Assembly (NCBI RefSeq): GCF_004745645.1
Contig: NZ_SRMB01000001.1
Location: 1,736,001-1,800,000 of the forward strand
DNA length: 64,000 nucleotides
Source: Hymenobacter metallicola
Lineage (GTDB): Bacteria; Bacteroidota; Bacteroidia; Cytophagales; Hymenobacteraceae
Direction: 5' to 3'
Shown: one piece after another, positions 26,503 through 35,870 of the stretch
How positions within the stretch are numbered: the stretch's first letter is position 1
How the letters are laid out: each line of letters starts with the position of its first letter
The notes under the pieces: model-generated
Seen by the model: the letters and a program-made list of their open reading frames with translations, nothing else
Database searches by the model: none
Told to the model about the DNA's origin: nothing
Translations under genes and position numbers: made by a program

Positions 26503-27604
26503 GCGTCAGCTGCTGGCCTACGGCGGCTTCGGCCGTGGTTAGGTTCGACACCGACACGCCCAGCAGGCGGACGCCTTTGGCCAGGGGCACGAGGGCTGCC
26601 AGCTGCTCGCGGCACACCTGTTCCAGCAGTTCCTTGCTACTGATGGGTAGCAGCGTGGTGCGGCTGCGGGTAATTTGCTGAAAGTCGGCGTATTTGACCT
26701 TGACCGTCACGGTGCGGCCCCACACGTCGGTGCGCTGGCAGTAGTCCCACACCGATTCCAGCTCGGGCTGCAGGCCGGTTACCAGCTCCTCGTAGGTCAG
26801 CAAATCCTGTTCGAAGGTATTCTCCGAGCCGATGGACTTGCGCAACCGGTCGGGTTCCACGGGGCGGTGGTCTTCGGCGCGGGCAATAGCATAGTAGTAG
26901 CGGCCGGCCTTGCCGAAGTGCTGGTGCAGAAACAGTTCCGACTGCTGGCGCAAATCGAGGCCGGTGAAAATACCCAGCTGATTCATCTTGGTGGCCGTTA
27001 CGTGGCCGATGCCGTGAAACTGCCCCACGGCCAGGGTTTCGACAAAAGCCAGCCCCTGCTCGGGCTTGATAACAAATTGCCCGTTGGGTTTGCGGTAGTC
27101 GGAGGCGAGCTTGGCCAAGAACTTATTGTAGGAAATACCAGCCGAGGCCGTCAGGCCGGTTTCGGCCAGAATCTTGGTCCGGATTTCCTCGGCAATGCGC
27201 GTGGCCGAGGGCATGTTCTTCAGGTTGTGGGTTACGTCGAGGTAGGCCTCGTCTAGGGATAAGGGCTCGATGAGCGGGGTGTACTCGGCAAAAATGGCCC
27301 GGATCTGGCGCGAGACGGCCTTGTACACGTCGAAGCGGGGCTTAACGAAAACCAGGCTGGGACACTTGCGCTGGGCCACCACCGAGGCCATAGCCGAGCG
27401 GACCCCAAACTGCCGGGCCTCGTAGCTGGCCGCCGCCACCACGCCGCGCTGCCGGGAGCCGCCCACGGCCACGGGCTTGCCTCGCAGCTCGGGGTTGTCG
27501 CGCTGCTCCACCGAGGCATAGAAGGCATCCATGTCCAGGTGAATGATTTTCCGATTTTCTGCCGCCTGCACGCTTCTCTTGCTTAAGGCTACAAAGGTAA
27601 GCAT
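26492..27604 (-). CDS. dinB: DNA polymerase IV (Y-family)
   Basis: A 370-residue translesion polymerase. ATG 27604 is used (MLTFVALSKRSVQAAENRKI), ~20 residues before the catalytic palm; a start nearer IIHLDMDAF is possible. Catalytic carboxylates are in HLDMDAFYASVEQ and LSLDEAYLD. The helix-hairpin-helix thumb is FHGIGHVTATKMNQLGI, and the little-finger domain occupies the last ~110 residues. The usual C-terminal beta-clamp-binding peptide is not obvious at the end (VGQQLTLIF), though QLTLIF is close to the clamp motif QLxLF. I see no LexA-type box upstream. Confidence 0.94.
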   Translation of the reverse strand: MLTFVALSKRSVQAAENRKIIHLDMDAFYASVEQRDNPELRGKPVAVGGSRQRGVVAAASYEARQFGVRSAMASVVAQRKCPSLVFVKPRFDVYKAVSRQIRAIFAEYTPLIEPLSLDEAYLDVTHNLKNMPSATRIAEEIRTKILAETGLTASAGISYNKFLAKLASDYRKPNGQFVIKPEQGLAFVETLAVGQFHGIGHVTATKMNQLGIFTGLDLRQQSELFLHQHFGKAGRYYYAIARAEDHRPVEPDRLRKSIGSENTFEQDLLTYEELVTGLQPELESVWDYCQRTDVWGRTVTVKVKYADFQQITRSRTTLLPISSKELLEQVCREQLAALVPLAKGVRLLGVSVSNLTTAEAAVGQQLTLIF

Positions 27605-27616
27605 GCCCGTAATGTA

Positions 27617-27686
27617 AAGCTCCCCTTCGAAAGCCGGACATGCCGCCAAGCCTTGCCCAGCGCGCCCGTCTTCCGAAAGGGAGCTT
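27617..27686. repeat. Long inverted repeat between dinB and the response regulator gene
   Basis: A 17-base arm at 27617-27633 (AAGCTCCCCTTCGAAAG) pairs with 27670-27686 at 15 of 17 positions, leaving a 36-base loop. It lies in the dinB leader and downstream of the regulator gene on the minus strand. No U-tract is adjacent beyond TTT, so it is a weak terminator at best, or another dispersed palindromic element. Confidence 0.5.
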
Positions 27687-27700
27687 CAGACGACAACGCT

Positions 27701-28378
27701 CTACTCCTCGCGCATCACGTAGCCCATCCCAACCAGGGTATGAATCAGCTTGGGCGTAAAATCCTTGTCCACTTTCTTGCGCAAGAAGTTGATATACACG
27801 TCGATGACGTTGGAACCGGTATCAAAGCTGGTTTCCCAGACCTGCTCCAGAATATCGACCCGCGACACGACGCGGCCCTGGTTGCGCAGCAGGTATTCGA
27901 GCAGGGCAAATTCGCGGGCCGTGAGCTGAATCGGTTGGCCGGCGCGTTGCACCAGCTTGCGGGCCGGGTCCAGGGTCAGGTCGGCTAGGCGCAGCAGGGT
28001 TTCGGTGGTGGGTCCTTCGTGCCGGCGGCGCACCAGGGCCCGGATCCGGGCCAGCAGTTCCTGAAAAGCAAAGGGCTTGACCAAGTAGTCGTCGGCCCCA
28101 GCGTCGAGCCCCCGGATTTTGTCGTCGGTTTCGCCCAGGGCCGTGAGCATCAGAATAGGAACCGAAGAATTCTGAGTGCGCACTTGCCGGCATACTTCCA
28201 GCCCGCTGAGCGAGGGCAAGAGGTTATCCAGGATGAGCAAATCATAGCTATTGCTCAGGGCCAGGCGCAACCCCGTCAGGCCATCGGTGGCAATGTCGAC
28301 GTTGTGGGTTTGCTCGGTAAGCCCCTTGTGCAGGAACGAGGCCACTTTGGGCTCGTCTTCGACCAGCAGAATTTTCAT
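27701..28378 (-). CDS. OmpR/PhoB-family response regulator
   Basis: A 225-residue transcription factor. The receiver domain has the acidic pair VEDEP, phospho-acceptor Asp51 in LLILDNLLPS, Thr79 in MLTALG and Lys101 in DYLVKPF. The C-terminal winged helix runs from ~residue 128 (LTAREFALLEYLLRNQGRVV) to the end (LIHTLVGMGYVMREE). Family knowledge: such proteins bind direct repeats as tandem dimers. The histidine kinase at 24166-25563 is the probable partner, and the 11-bp-phased repeats at 24111-24154 are a candidate target. Confidence 0.93.
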   Translation of the reverse strand: MKILLVEDEPKVASFLHKGLTEQTHNVDIATDGLTGLRLALSNSYDLLILDNLLPSLSGLEVCRQVRTQNSSVPILMLTALGETDDKIRGLDAGADDYLVKPFAFQELLARIRALVRRRHEGPTTETLLRLADLTLDPARKLVQRAGQPIQLTAREFALLEYLLRNQGRVVSRVDILEQVWETSFDTGSNVIDVYINFLRKKVDKDFTPKLIHTLVGMGYVMREE

Positions 28379-28510
28379 GCGAACAGGTTTGAGCTACTAC
28401 AGCCCAACAAGGTAAGATGTTCAGATCGGACTCTGGTGGTAGCAGACAGAACAGGGGAATTACACATCATTATGCAGTGCAATTATTTATGAGAATCATT
28501 TAAATTTTAC

Positions 28511-28541
28511 TTGACTTTATGGAATCTATACAATACGTTTA
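28511..28541 (+). promoter_or_regulatory. Promoter of the first EPS operon
   Basis: TTG (28511-28513), 20-bp spacer, TACGTTTA (28534-28541), one mismatch from TAnnTTTG. It sits in an AT-rich part of the 286-bp gap between the divergent response regulator gene and the first EPS gene, with a leader of about 120 bp. The remaining gap shows no other feature. Confidence 0.5.
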
Positions 28542-28664
28542 TGGAAATCTTCTATATCAGATTTACTGCTGGTTCTCTGTTCAGTTTCCTTTTTAGCTGC
28601 CTCTTTCCAAGAAAGACTGCTCCGAAACTGCTTTCTCCGTGCTCCTCTTTAGCCCCCAGTTCTT

Positions 28665-29453
28665 ATGCGCCTCTTTCAATTGACCAATCTGATTCGTGTT
28701 GTGTTGTTTACTGCAGTGTGGTGGCTTAGTGGATGTGTGGCGCAGCAGCAACTGCCTTACCTGCAGGGCAAGGAGTACTCAACCAAAACGCCGGTGAACG
28801 TGGCCAACGAACGGCTGATTTACCGCATTCAAAGCAGCGACGTGCTCAGCATCCGGGTGCAGAGCGTGCAGCCGGCCTTGAATGAAATTTTCAACATCAC
28901 GGACTCGCGGGCCGTGTTCTCGGGCGACCCCAGCAACTTGTTTCTGGCCGGCTACTCGGTCGACGAAGCCGGCAACATCAATTTGCCCACCGTTGGCAAG
29001 GTCAAGGTGGAAGGCCTCACGCTCGACCAGGCCCAGACCCTGGTGCAGCAGCAGGTGGGCAAGTACGTGCGCGACGTGAACGTGCTGGTGAAGCTGCTCA
29101 GCTTCAAGGTGACGGTGCTGGGCGAGGTGCGCAATCCGGGCCGCTACTTTATCTACAATGCCCAGGCGACCCTGCTCGAAGGCCTGGGCTTGGCCGGCGA
29201 CCTGACCGAGTTTGGCAACCGGCAGAACGTGAAGCTGATCCGGCAGACGGCCAGCGGCTCGGAAGTGGTGCTGCTCGACCTGACCGACCCCGAGCTGCTC
29301 AAGTCGAAGTACTACTACCTGCTGCCCAACGACGCGCTGTACGTGGAGCCCCTGAAAGCCCGCACCACCCGGGGCAACGCCAACAACCTAGGCCTCGTGT
29401 TTGCCGGCGTTTCGTCCTTAGTTCTGATTCTTAGCTACTTAAAGGTGTTTTAA
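28665..29453 (+). CDS. Outer-membrane polysaccharide export lipoprotein (Wza/OPX type)
   Basis: A 262-residue protein. Its lipoprotein signal ends LSGC with Cys24 as the lipidated residue. The Poly_export domain follows (YRIQSSDVLSIRV), then SLBB-type sequence (VTVLGEVRNPGRYFI and LLEGLGLAGDLTEFGNR). A C-terminal hydrophobic helix (LGLVFAGVSSLVLILSYL) could span the outer membrane, as in Wza. It forms the export channel with the autokinase encoded 48 bp downstream. First gene of a ten-gene operon. Confidence 0.93.
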   Translation: MRLFQLTNLIRVVLFTAVWWLSGCVAQQQLPYLQGKEYSTKTPVNVANERLIYRIQSSDVLSIRVQSVQPALNEIFNITDSRAVFSGDPSNLFLAGYSVDEAGNINLPTVGKVKVEGLTLDQAQTLVQQQVGKYVRDVNVLVKLLSFKVTVLGEVRNPGRYFIYNAQATLLEGLGLAGDLTEFGNRQNVKLIRQTASGSEVVLLDLTDPELLKSKYYYLLPNDALYVEPLKARTTRGNANNLGLVFAGVSSLVLILSYLKVF

Positions 29454-29501
29454 TCCTTCTATCATTCCGGTTCCACTTGCATTTCCTAACCCACACCACG
29501 C

Positions 29502-31892
29502 ATGGAAACACGCCCTACCACTACCGACGAAATTGACCTCCACGCTTTGTTTTTTAAGCTGCGCAACCGCTGGCCCTGGTTTGTAGTGTCGCTGCTGCTG
29601 GCTGGCCTGGTGGGCTACGTGTACCTGCAACTCAAAGAACCCGTTTACGCCTTCCGGGCTACCATGCTGCTGGGCAATCAGAGCTCGGGCTCGAAGCGGG
29701 CCCAGGAACTGCTCCAGATTCTGGAAGTGCAAAATAAAGGCGTGAAGATGGAAGACGAAATCGGTTTGCTCAAGTCGGTCGATGTGGTGCAGCGCGCCGT
29801 GGCCCGCTTACCTTTCACGGTATCGTACTTCGCGGCCCCGGACTCTTGGCTCAATACAGGCCGCGACCTGCAGGTGCGGGAGCGGCCGGCCGGGTCGGTG
29901 CCCTTCCGCGTGGTGCCCGATATGCAGGCCCCGCAGCTGGCCGGGGTGCGCTTCTACGTGGAGCCGGCCGGCAACGGGCGCTTCCGGGTGCATGCCCAGG
30001 CCAAGAAAGGCCAGCTGTACAGCCTGCCCACCAGTGAGCTGGTGCGCGAAGTGCTGGATATAAGCATCGACCAGACCGTGGCCGCCGGCGACACGCTGCG
30101 CCACCCCTTGCTCACGGCCGTCATTACGCCCGAGCCAGGCTACCCCAGCGGCGAAGCCAATGAAAGCTACTTCTTTACGCTCAACACGTTGTCGGGCCTG
30201 ACGGCCGCTTATCAGAGCAGCCTCACGGTGAAGCCCATCGACCACGACTCCCGCATTGTGGAACTCAGCTCCAAAGGCTCGGTGCCGGCCAAGCAAACGC
30301 AGTTTCTGGACACGCTCATGGCCGTGTTTGTGGAAGACGACCTGCGCGAGAAGAATATTACGGGGGCGAAAACGGTAGCCTTCCTCGACGCGGAAATTGC
30401 CAACCTCTCGGATTCCTTGCGCCGCTCGGCCGCCGCCCTGAGTTCTTTCCGCTCGTCGCGGGGGGTAGTCGATGTGGGCATGCAGTCCGGGGAAGGCATT
30501 CGGCAGCTCGGCGAGCTGGAGGCCATGCACGCCAAGGTAGCCACCAACCGGAAGTACTACGCCAATATGCTCAGCTACCTGCGCGCCAACCAGAACGCCA
30601 GCCAGATGGCCACGCCCAGCAGCGTGGGCATCGAGGATCCGGTAGTGAACAACCTGATTCTGCAGCTTACCGACCTGAACAGTCAACGGGCCGCCCTGGG
30701 CGTGAATGCCAGCGTCAGCAACCCTCTGGTGACGGTGCTCGACGAGCGGATCCGCACGGCCAAGCAGTCCCTGATTCAAACTCTGGTGAACATGACTCGG
30801 GCCACGGATATTGCCCTGACTGATTTGAACAATCAGCTGGGCCGGGTGCGCGGGTCTATCAGTGCCATGCCCGAAAACGAGCGGCAGCTGGCCCGGCTCA
30901 AGGGCGAAAGTGACTTCAACGACAAGAAATACAACTTCCTGGTCGAGAAACGCTCGGAAGCCGCCATTGCCCTGGCCACCAATGCGACCGACAAAAAAGT
31001 CATCGACAACACGGAAATGGTGGGCGGCGGCCCCTCCGAGCCCAAGCCCCAGCTGGTAGCCCTGATTTGCCTGCTCGCCGGGCTATTTCTGCCCGTGGGT
31101 CTGGTGGTGCTGATAGATAAATCGAACCGCCGGATTCAAAGCAAGGAGGACCTCTCGCGTATTACCAACATTCCGCTGCTGGGCGTGGTGGCCCACGGCT
31201 CTACGGCCGACAAGCTGAACATGCTCAAAGAGGTGAAAGGCCCCATTGCCGAGTCGTTCCGCTCGATTCGGGTGAACCTGCAGTATCTCTCGGCCGGCCT
31301 GGACAAAAAGCTCATTGGGGTAACCTCCTCGGTGCCGGGCGAAGGCAAAACCTTCTGCACGGTGAATTTGGCCGCCGAAATGGCCCAGAGCGGGCGCAAA
31401 GTGCTGCTGCTCGAGTGCGACCTGCGCCGCCCCACCGTGGCCAGCTACTTTAACCTCGACGCCACGCCCGAACACGGGCTGTCCAGCTACCTGATGGGCC
31501 TGAGCACGCTCGACGACTGCCGCCAGAGCAGCGGGGTACCCAACCTGGACGTTATCTGCTGCGGCCCGATTCCGCCCAACCCCACCGAGCTGCTGGAAAG
31601 CACCCGCATGGACAACTTGCTTACCGAGCTGCGCCAGGCCTACGACTACATTCTGCTGGATACGCCGCCGGTGGGCTACGTGGCCGAGTTCTTCGTGCTG
31701 GTGCGCCACCTCGACGCCAACATCTACGTGGTGCGCCAGAACTACACCGACCGGGGGCTGGTAGGTCAGATTAATGAGCTCTACGACGAAAAGAAGGTGA
31801 AGCAGCTGTACATGGTTATCAACGACATGCACTTCACCAAAACCTACGAGTACCGCTACAAGAAGAACGCCTACGCCTACAACCAGTCGTAG
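29502..31892 (+). CDS. Wzc-like tyrosine autokinase / polysaccharide co-polymerase
   Basis: A 796-residue inner-membrane protein. TM1 lies at ~23-43 (WPWFVVSLLLAGLVGYVYL) and TM2 at ~513-535, bracketing a periplasmic Wzz domain with coiled-coil sequence. The cytoplasmic BY-kinase has Walker A SSVPGEGKTF (~606-616), Walker A' LLLECDLRRP (~636-645) and Walker B YDYILLDTPP (~714-723). The C-terminus is a tyrosine cluster (TYEYRYKKNAYAYNQS) for autophosphorylation. It sets chain length and drives export with the upstream lipoprotein. No separate Wzb-type phosphatase gene is seen nearby. Confidence 0.94.
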   Translation: METRPTTTDEIDLHALFFKLRNRWPWFVVSLLLAGLVGYVYLQLKEPVYAFRATMLLGNQSSGSKRAQELLQILEVQNKGVKMEDEIGLLKSVDVVQRAVARLPFTVSYFAAPDSWLNTGRDLQVRERPAGSVPFRVVPDMQAPQLAGVRFYVEPAGNGRFRVHAQAKKGQLYSLPTSELVREVLDISIDQTVAAGDTLRHPLLTAVITPEPGYPSGEANESYFFTLNTLSGLTAAYQSSLTVKPIDHDSRIVELSSKGSVPAKQTQFLDTLMAVFVEDDLREKNITGAKTVAFLDAEIANLSDSLRRSAAALSSFRSSRGVVDVGMQSGEGIRQLGELEAMHAKVATNRKYYANMLSYLRANQNASQMATPSSVGIEDPVVNNLILQLTDLNSQRAALGVNASVSNPLVTVLDERIRTAKQSLIQTLVNMTRATDIALTDLNNQLGRVRGSISAMPENERQLARLKGESDFNDKKYNFLVEKRSEAAIALATNATDKKVIDNTEMVGGGPSEPKPQLVALICLLAGLFLPVGLVVLIDKSNRRIQSKEDLSRITNIPLLGVVAHGSTADKLNMLKEVKGPIAESFRSIRVNLQYLSAGLDKKLIGVTSSVPGEGKTFCTVNLAAEMAQSGRKVLLLECDLRRPTVASYFNLDATPEHGLSSYLMGLSTLDDCRQSSGVPNLDVICCGPIPPNPTELLESTRMDNLLTELRQAYDYILLDTPPVGYVAEFFVLVRHLDANIYVVRQNYTDRGLVGQINELYDEKKVKQLYMVINDMHFTKTYEYRYKKNAYAYNQS

Positions 31893-31931
31893 GCGCCGGG
31901 TACCAGTCTCTCCCTCCTTTCCCGCTTTCCG

Positions 31932-33524
31932 ATGTCTACCTCGACTGCCAACCAGCCACGTCGCAGCCTCACCATGACCACAGTGCAGGGCGTGAAGTGG
32001 AGTACGGCCGCCACGATTCTTACCGCCATTATGCAGGTAGGTTACACCGCCGTCATGGCCCGCCTACTGAGCCCGGCGGCCTTTGGGGTGGTGGCCCTGG
32101 CCAACGTGGTGCTGCGCTTTGGCGGCTACTTCGCCCAGATGGGCATGGAGCAGGCCATTATTCAGAAGCAGGATCTAACCCAGGAAGACGTGCGGGCAGC
32201 CTTCACGGCCTCGGTGGTACTGGGCGGTCTTTTCGGCACCCTGCTGATTTTGCTGGCGCCGCTGTCTATCTATGTGTTTCACGAGCCCGAAGTGGTGCCC
32301 GTGGCCCAGGCCCTGGCCCTGAGCCTGGTGCTGACCGGGCTTTCGGCTACGGCCCTGAGCTTGCTGCGCCGGGGCATGCAGTTCCGGACCCTGGCCCTGG
32401 TGGAAGTCAGCTCCTACGTGGTGGCGTACGGCGGCGTGGGCGTGACCCTGGCCCTGAGCGGCTACGGCGTCTGGAGCCTGGTGGCGGCCAGCGTGGCCCA
32501 GGGGCTGCTGGTGGGCCTGCTGGCCTACCTGGTAACGCGCCATTCGGTGGTGCCCCTGCTGAGCTGGGAGCATTACGAGCCCCTGTGGAGCTACGGCAGC
32601 CGTATTTCGGTGATAAGCTTTCTGGAGTTTATCGGCAGCTCCCTGGATACGCTCATCATTGGGCGGGTGCTGGGCACGGCCCTGCTAGGCGTCTACAACC
32701 GGGCCTGGATGCTGGTGTCCCTGCCCATATACATGCTCACGACCAGCGTGTCGAAGGTAATTTTTCCGGCCTTCAGCCAGGTGCAGGCCGATCAGGCCCG
32801 GATGCGCAATGTGTACTTGTCGAGCGTGACGCTGGTAGCGGCCCTGGTGCTGCCCACGGCCGCTGGCATGCTGGTGGCGGCCCCCGAGCTGGTATACAGC
32901 CTGCTGGGGCCAAAGTGGGGCGCCTCGATTCCGCTGCTGCGGGTCATGAGTTTCACCTCGGGCCTGATGCTGCTGACCATGTTTGCCGGAATTGTGAGTG
33001 ATGCCCGGGCCCGGCTTCGTGAAAAAACCATCATCATTCTACAGTATCTGCTGGTGCTGCCGGGGCTGTTCTGGCTGTTTCACGGCTGGGGGCCCATTGG
33101 CTACGCTCTGGCCCTGAACCTGGGCGCCCTGCTCTACGCGGGCCTGTTTATGCGCCTGCTGCACCACGATCTGGACATTCCCTACGCCCGCCTGCTGGGA
33201 GTCTATGGCCCCGGCCTGTTTCATGCCGTAGTCGTTGCCACGGTGTTTGCCGGCGTCCGGCTGCTGTTGCAGCCCCTGCAGCTGCCGCCCGTGGCCGCCC
33301 TTCTCATTCTCATGACAGTGGGCGCACTGGTGCTGGGCGCTCTTGTGCTGCTGGTGCCTCTGCCCGGCCTGCGCCGCGAATTGTGCGCCTTCCTCGACCG
33401 GCTTCACCCCGACAGTCACCCGGGAGTGCTGGGCCGCCTGCTGGCCCGCTACGTGCGCTACCTCAACCCGGCCGCCTACGCCCCCGAACCGACCTACCCA
33501 GCCGCTACGACGGTTCTGCCATGA
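31932..33524 (+). CDS. Wzx-like lipopolysaccharide flippase (MOP superfamily, WzxC type)
   Basis: A 530-residue polytopic protein with about 14 hydrophobic segments. The start region (TTVQGVKWSTAATIL) and AVMARLLSPAAFGVVALANV are typical of the WzxC/TuaB group, and YGSRISVISFLEFIGSSLDTLIIG (interrupted here for length: YGSRISVISFLEF, GSSLDTLIIG) is the characteristic second half. It moves undecaprenyl-linked repeat units across the inner membrane. The stop codon overlaps the next start as ATGA. Confidence 0.9.
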   Translation: MSTSTANQPRRSLTMTTVQGVKWSTAATILTAIMQVGYTAVMARLLSPAAFGVVALANVVLRFGGYFAQMGMEQAIIQKQDLTQEDVRAAFTASVVLGGLFGTLLILLAPLSIYVFHEPEVVPVAQALALSLVLTGLSATALSLLRRGMQFRTLALVEVSSYVVAYGGVGVTLALSGYGVWSLVAASVAQGLLVGLLAYLVTRHSVVPLLSWEHYEPLWSYGSRISVISFLEFIGSSLDTLIIGRVLGTALLGVYNRAWMLVSLPIYMLTTSVSKVIFPAFSQVQADQARMRNVYLSSVTLVAALVLPTAAGMLVAAPELVYSLLGPKWGASIPLLRVMSFTSGLMLLTMFAGIVSDARARLREKTIIILQYLLVLPGLFWLFHGWGPIGYALALNLGALLYAGLFMRLLHHDLDIPYARLLGVYGPGLFHAVVVATVFAGVRLLLQPLQLPPVAALLILMTVGALVLGALVLLVPLPGLRRELCAFLDRLHPDSHPGVLGRLLARYVRYLNPAAYAPEPTYPAATTVLP

Positions 33525-34738
33525 AGATTCTGTTTGCTTCCTACTGGGGCGAAACAGCGCCCTGCGGCGTGCGGGTGCACTACATGGGCCTGGCCGCCGA
33601 GCTGCGGCACCAAGGGCACCAGGTCGACATTATCACGCCCAATACCGTGCGGGGCCTGCGCCGGCGGGTGCTGGGCGGGCTGCAGCGGGTGCTGGCGGTA
33701 ATAGCCGGCCCCGAGGTGGCCCGGGAGCTGTGGTATTTTGCCATGCTGTGGGCCGCCGTGCCCCGCCACGGGCGCTACGACCTGGTCAACGCCCACGATG
33801 TGGGAAGTGGCGCGGCCGTGCGCCAGGTGTTGGGCGAGGCGGTACCCGTGGTGGTTACGGGGCACGCCAGTGAACACCCCGCCGAGGAAATTATCCGGCG
33901 CAACAACCTGACGGGCACAGCCGCCCGCCAGATCCGCCGCCTCTACGCCTGGCTCCTGCCCCAGACGCAGTATTTCATTGGCGTTTCCGACTACTTGCTG
34001 AACTGCTTTCGACCCTTCCTGCCCGACGACTGCCTGACGCGCCGCATCTACGGCGGCAGTTCCCTACCCGAGCCAACGCCGGCAACGGAGGCCCCGCTGC
34101 TGCGCCAACAAGCGGGCGGGCAGCCGGTGCTGCTGAACGTGGGCTTTCTGGACACCAACAAAAACCAGCGCTACCTGCTGGCAGTGGCCCGGGAACTGCG
34201 CCGGCTCCGCACCGATTTTGTGGTGGTCCTCGTGGGCAAAGGTCCGGACGAAGCGGAGCTACGCCAGCTGATTGCCGATTACGACCTGGCAGACCACGTT
34301 CGGCTGCTGGGCTACCACTCCCAGGTGCTGCCGTTGCTGCGCCAAGCCACCCTCTACGTGCACACGGCCCGCCTCGAATCGTTGGGCCTGGCGCTGGTAG
34401 AAGCGGTGCTGGCCGGCGTGCCGGTGCTGGCCCCGGCCACCGGCGGTATTCCCGAAGTGCTGGGAGCTACCCCGGACGCTTTGTTTGCGCCGGCCACCGA
34501 ACCTGCCGTGCTGGCCCAACGCCTGCACCACTTGCTGGCCGACCCGGCCCGCCGCTCGGAGCTACATGCCCGGCAGTATGCCCACGCTACGGCTCAGTTC
34601 ACGCTGCCCCGCATGGCCGCGCAAACGGCCGCCTTTTACCAGGAAATCCTGGCTTTGTCTTCCGCCCCCAGTCCTGCCCACCAGGATGCTCCCGCTCCTG
34701 TCCTTTCTTCCACGCATGTTGCTTCTCCCATTGCATGA
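33521..34738 (+). CDS. GT4-family glycosyltransferase
   Basis: A 405-residue GT-B enzyme beginning MKILFASYWGETAPCGVRVH. The C-terminal domain has LLNVGFLDTNKNQRYLL and the EX7E-type region LESLGLALVEAVLAGVPVL, with GGIPEV for nucleotide-sugar binding. Retaining transfer from an NDP-sugar to the EPS repeat unit is expected; donor unknown. ATGA overlaps of 4 bp on both sides show translational coupling with the flippase gene and the next glycosyltransferase gene. The last ~25 residues (SSAPSPAHQDAPAPVL) are a low-complexity tail. Confidence 0.9.
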   Translation: MKILFASYWGETAPCGVRVHYMGLAAELRHQGHQVDIITPNTVRGLRRRVLGGLQRVLAVIAGPEVARELWYFAMLWAAVPRHGRYDLVNAHDVGSGAAVRQVLGEAVPVVVTGHASEHPAEEIIRRNNLTGTAARQIRRLYAWLLPQTQYFIGVSDYLLNCFRPFLPDDCLTRRIYGGSSLPEPTPATEAPLLRQQAGGQPVLLNVGFLDTNKNQRYLLAVARELRRLRTDFVVVLVGKGPDEAELRQLIADYDLADHVRLLGYHSQVLPLLRQATLYVHTARLESLGLALVEAVLAGVPVLAPATGGIPEVLGATPDALFAPATEPAVLAQRLHHLLADPARRSELHARQYAHATAQFTLPRMAAQTAAFYQEILALSSAPSPAHQDAPAPVLSSTHVASPIA

Positions 34739-35847
34739 AGATTCTCTATGACCACCAAGCCTTTACCGTGCAGGATGTCGGGGGTGTGTCGCGCTACTAC
34801 CGTGCCCTGCTCGACCATGCCTCCCCGGACGTGCACTCGCACGTGCCGGTGGTAGTCTCCAACAACGTCTACCTGCAGGACCGTCGGCACACCAACCACT
34901 CCGCTTTCTTTCCGGGCCAGAGCTTCCGGGGCCGCTTTTCCTTTATGTGGAAGCTCAACCGCCTGGCCTGCCGCCGGGCCCTGCGCCGCGGCAGCTACGA
35001 CGTGTTTCACCCCACGCTGATTGATGACCCCTACTTCATGCACGAGGTGGAAGACAAACCCATGGTCATCACCATTCACGACCTGATTCCGGTGCTGTTC
35101 ACGGAGCAGTACCCCCAGACGGATGTGGCCTTGATAGGCCGGATTGCCCAGCGGGCCAACCAGATAATTGCCGTGTCGGAACACACCCGCACCGATATCC
35201 TGCGCCTGCTGCCGGTGAGCCCCGAGCGGGTAACGGTGGTGCCGCACGGCTACACGCCTTCCCCACCCCCCCGGACGCTACTGCCCGAGGGCTACCTGCT
35301 GTACGTGGGCACCCGCTCGGGCTACAAAAATTTTGACTGCCTGCTGCAGGCCCTGGCCCAACTTGTGCGGCGGCCGGGGCTGCAGGCCCAACGCCTGGTG
35401 TGCGCCGGCGGAGGCCGGGCTACCGAAGCCGAGCAAGACCGCCTGCAGGAGCTGGGCCTGACTCAGCACGTGCAGTTCATGGGGCTGGTGCAGGAAGCCG
35501 AGCTGGCGGGGCTTTACCGCGGGGCCGCCGCTTTCGTGTTTCCTTCGCTCTACGAGGGGTTTGGCTTCCCCATTCTGGAAGCGTTTGCCCAGAAGTGCCC
35601 CGTAGTGCTCAGCAACGCGTCCTGCTTTCCGGAAACGGCCCAGGATGCGGCCCTCTACTTCGACCCGCACCAACCCGCCGACCTGGCCCAGCAGCTGCAC
35701 CTGCTGCTACTAGAGCCCGCCCTGCGCCGCCAGCTCCAGCAACTCGGCACCCTGCGCCTGGCCGATTTTACCTGGGCCCAGACGGCCACCCGCACCCGGG
35801 CCGTGTACCGCGCCGCCCAGGACCTGCCCCAGCCCGTGCTCCTCTAA
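34735..35847 (+). CDS. GT4-family glycosyltransferase (mannosyltransferase-like)
   Basis: A 370-residue GT-B enzyme. GGVSRYYRALL marks the acceptor-side glycine loop, VITIHDLIPVLF and AVSEHTRTDIL are typical of the WbaZ/mannosyltransferase-like subgroup, and YVGTRSGYKNFDCLLQA plus PSLYEGFGFPILEAFA form the donor site with the EX7E glutamates. The donor is probably GDP-mannose or GDP-fucose on subgroup grounds, which is inference. Coupled by ATGA to the previous gene; 23 bp before the polymerase gene. Confidence 0.9.
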   Translation: MKILYDHQAFTVQDVGGVSRYYRALLDHASPDVHSHVPVVVSNNVYLQDRRHTNHSAFFPGQSFRGRFSFMWKLNRLACRRALRRGSYDVFHPTLIDDPYFMHEVEDKPMVITIHDLIPVLFTEQYPQTDVALIGRIAQRANQIIAVSEHTRTDILRLLPVSPERVTVVPHGYTPSPPPRTLLPEGYLLYVGTRSGYKNFDCLLQALAQLVRRPGLQAQRLVCAGGGRATEAEQDRLQELGLTQHVQFMGLVQEAELAGLYRGAAAFVFPSLYEGFGFPILEAFAQKCPVVLSNASCFPETAQDAALYFDPHQPADLAQQLHLLLLEPALRRQLQQLGTLRLADFTWAQTATRTRAVYRAAQDLPQPVLL

Positions 35848-35870
35848 CTCTTCGCTTAGCAACTGCCGCT

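Noticed and set aside
35400..35870. Upstream extension of the polymerase frame into the preceding glycosyltransferase gene
   Set aside because: The extension is Arg/Pro-rich shadow sequence; the membrane protein naturally begins at ATG 35871.
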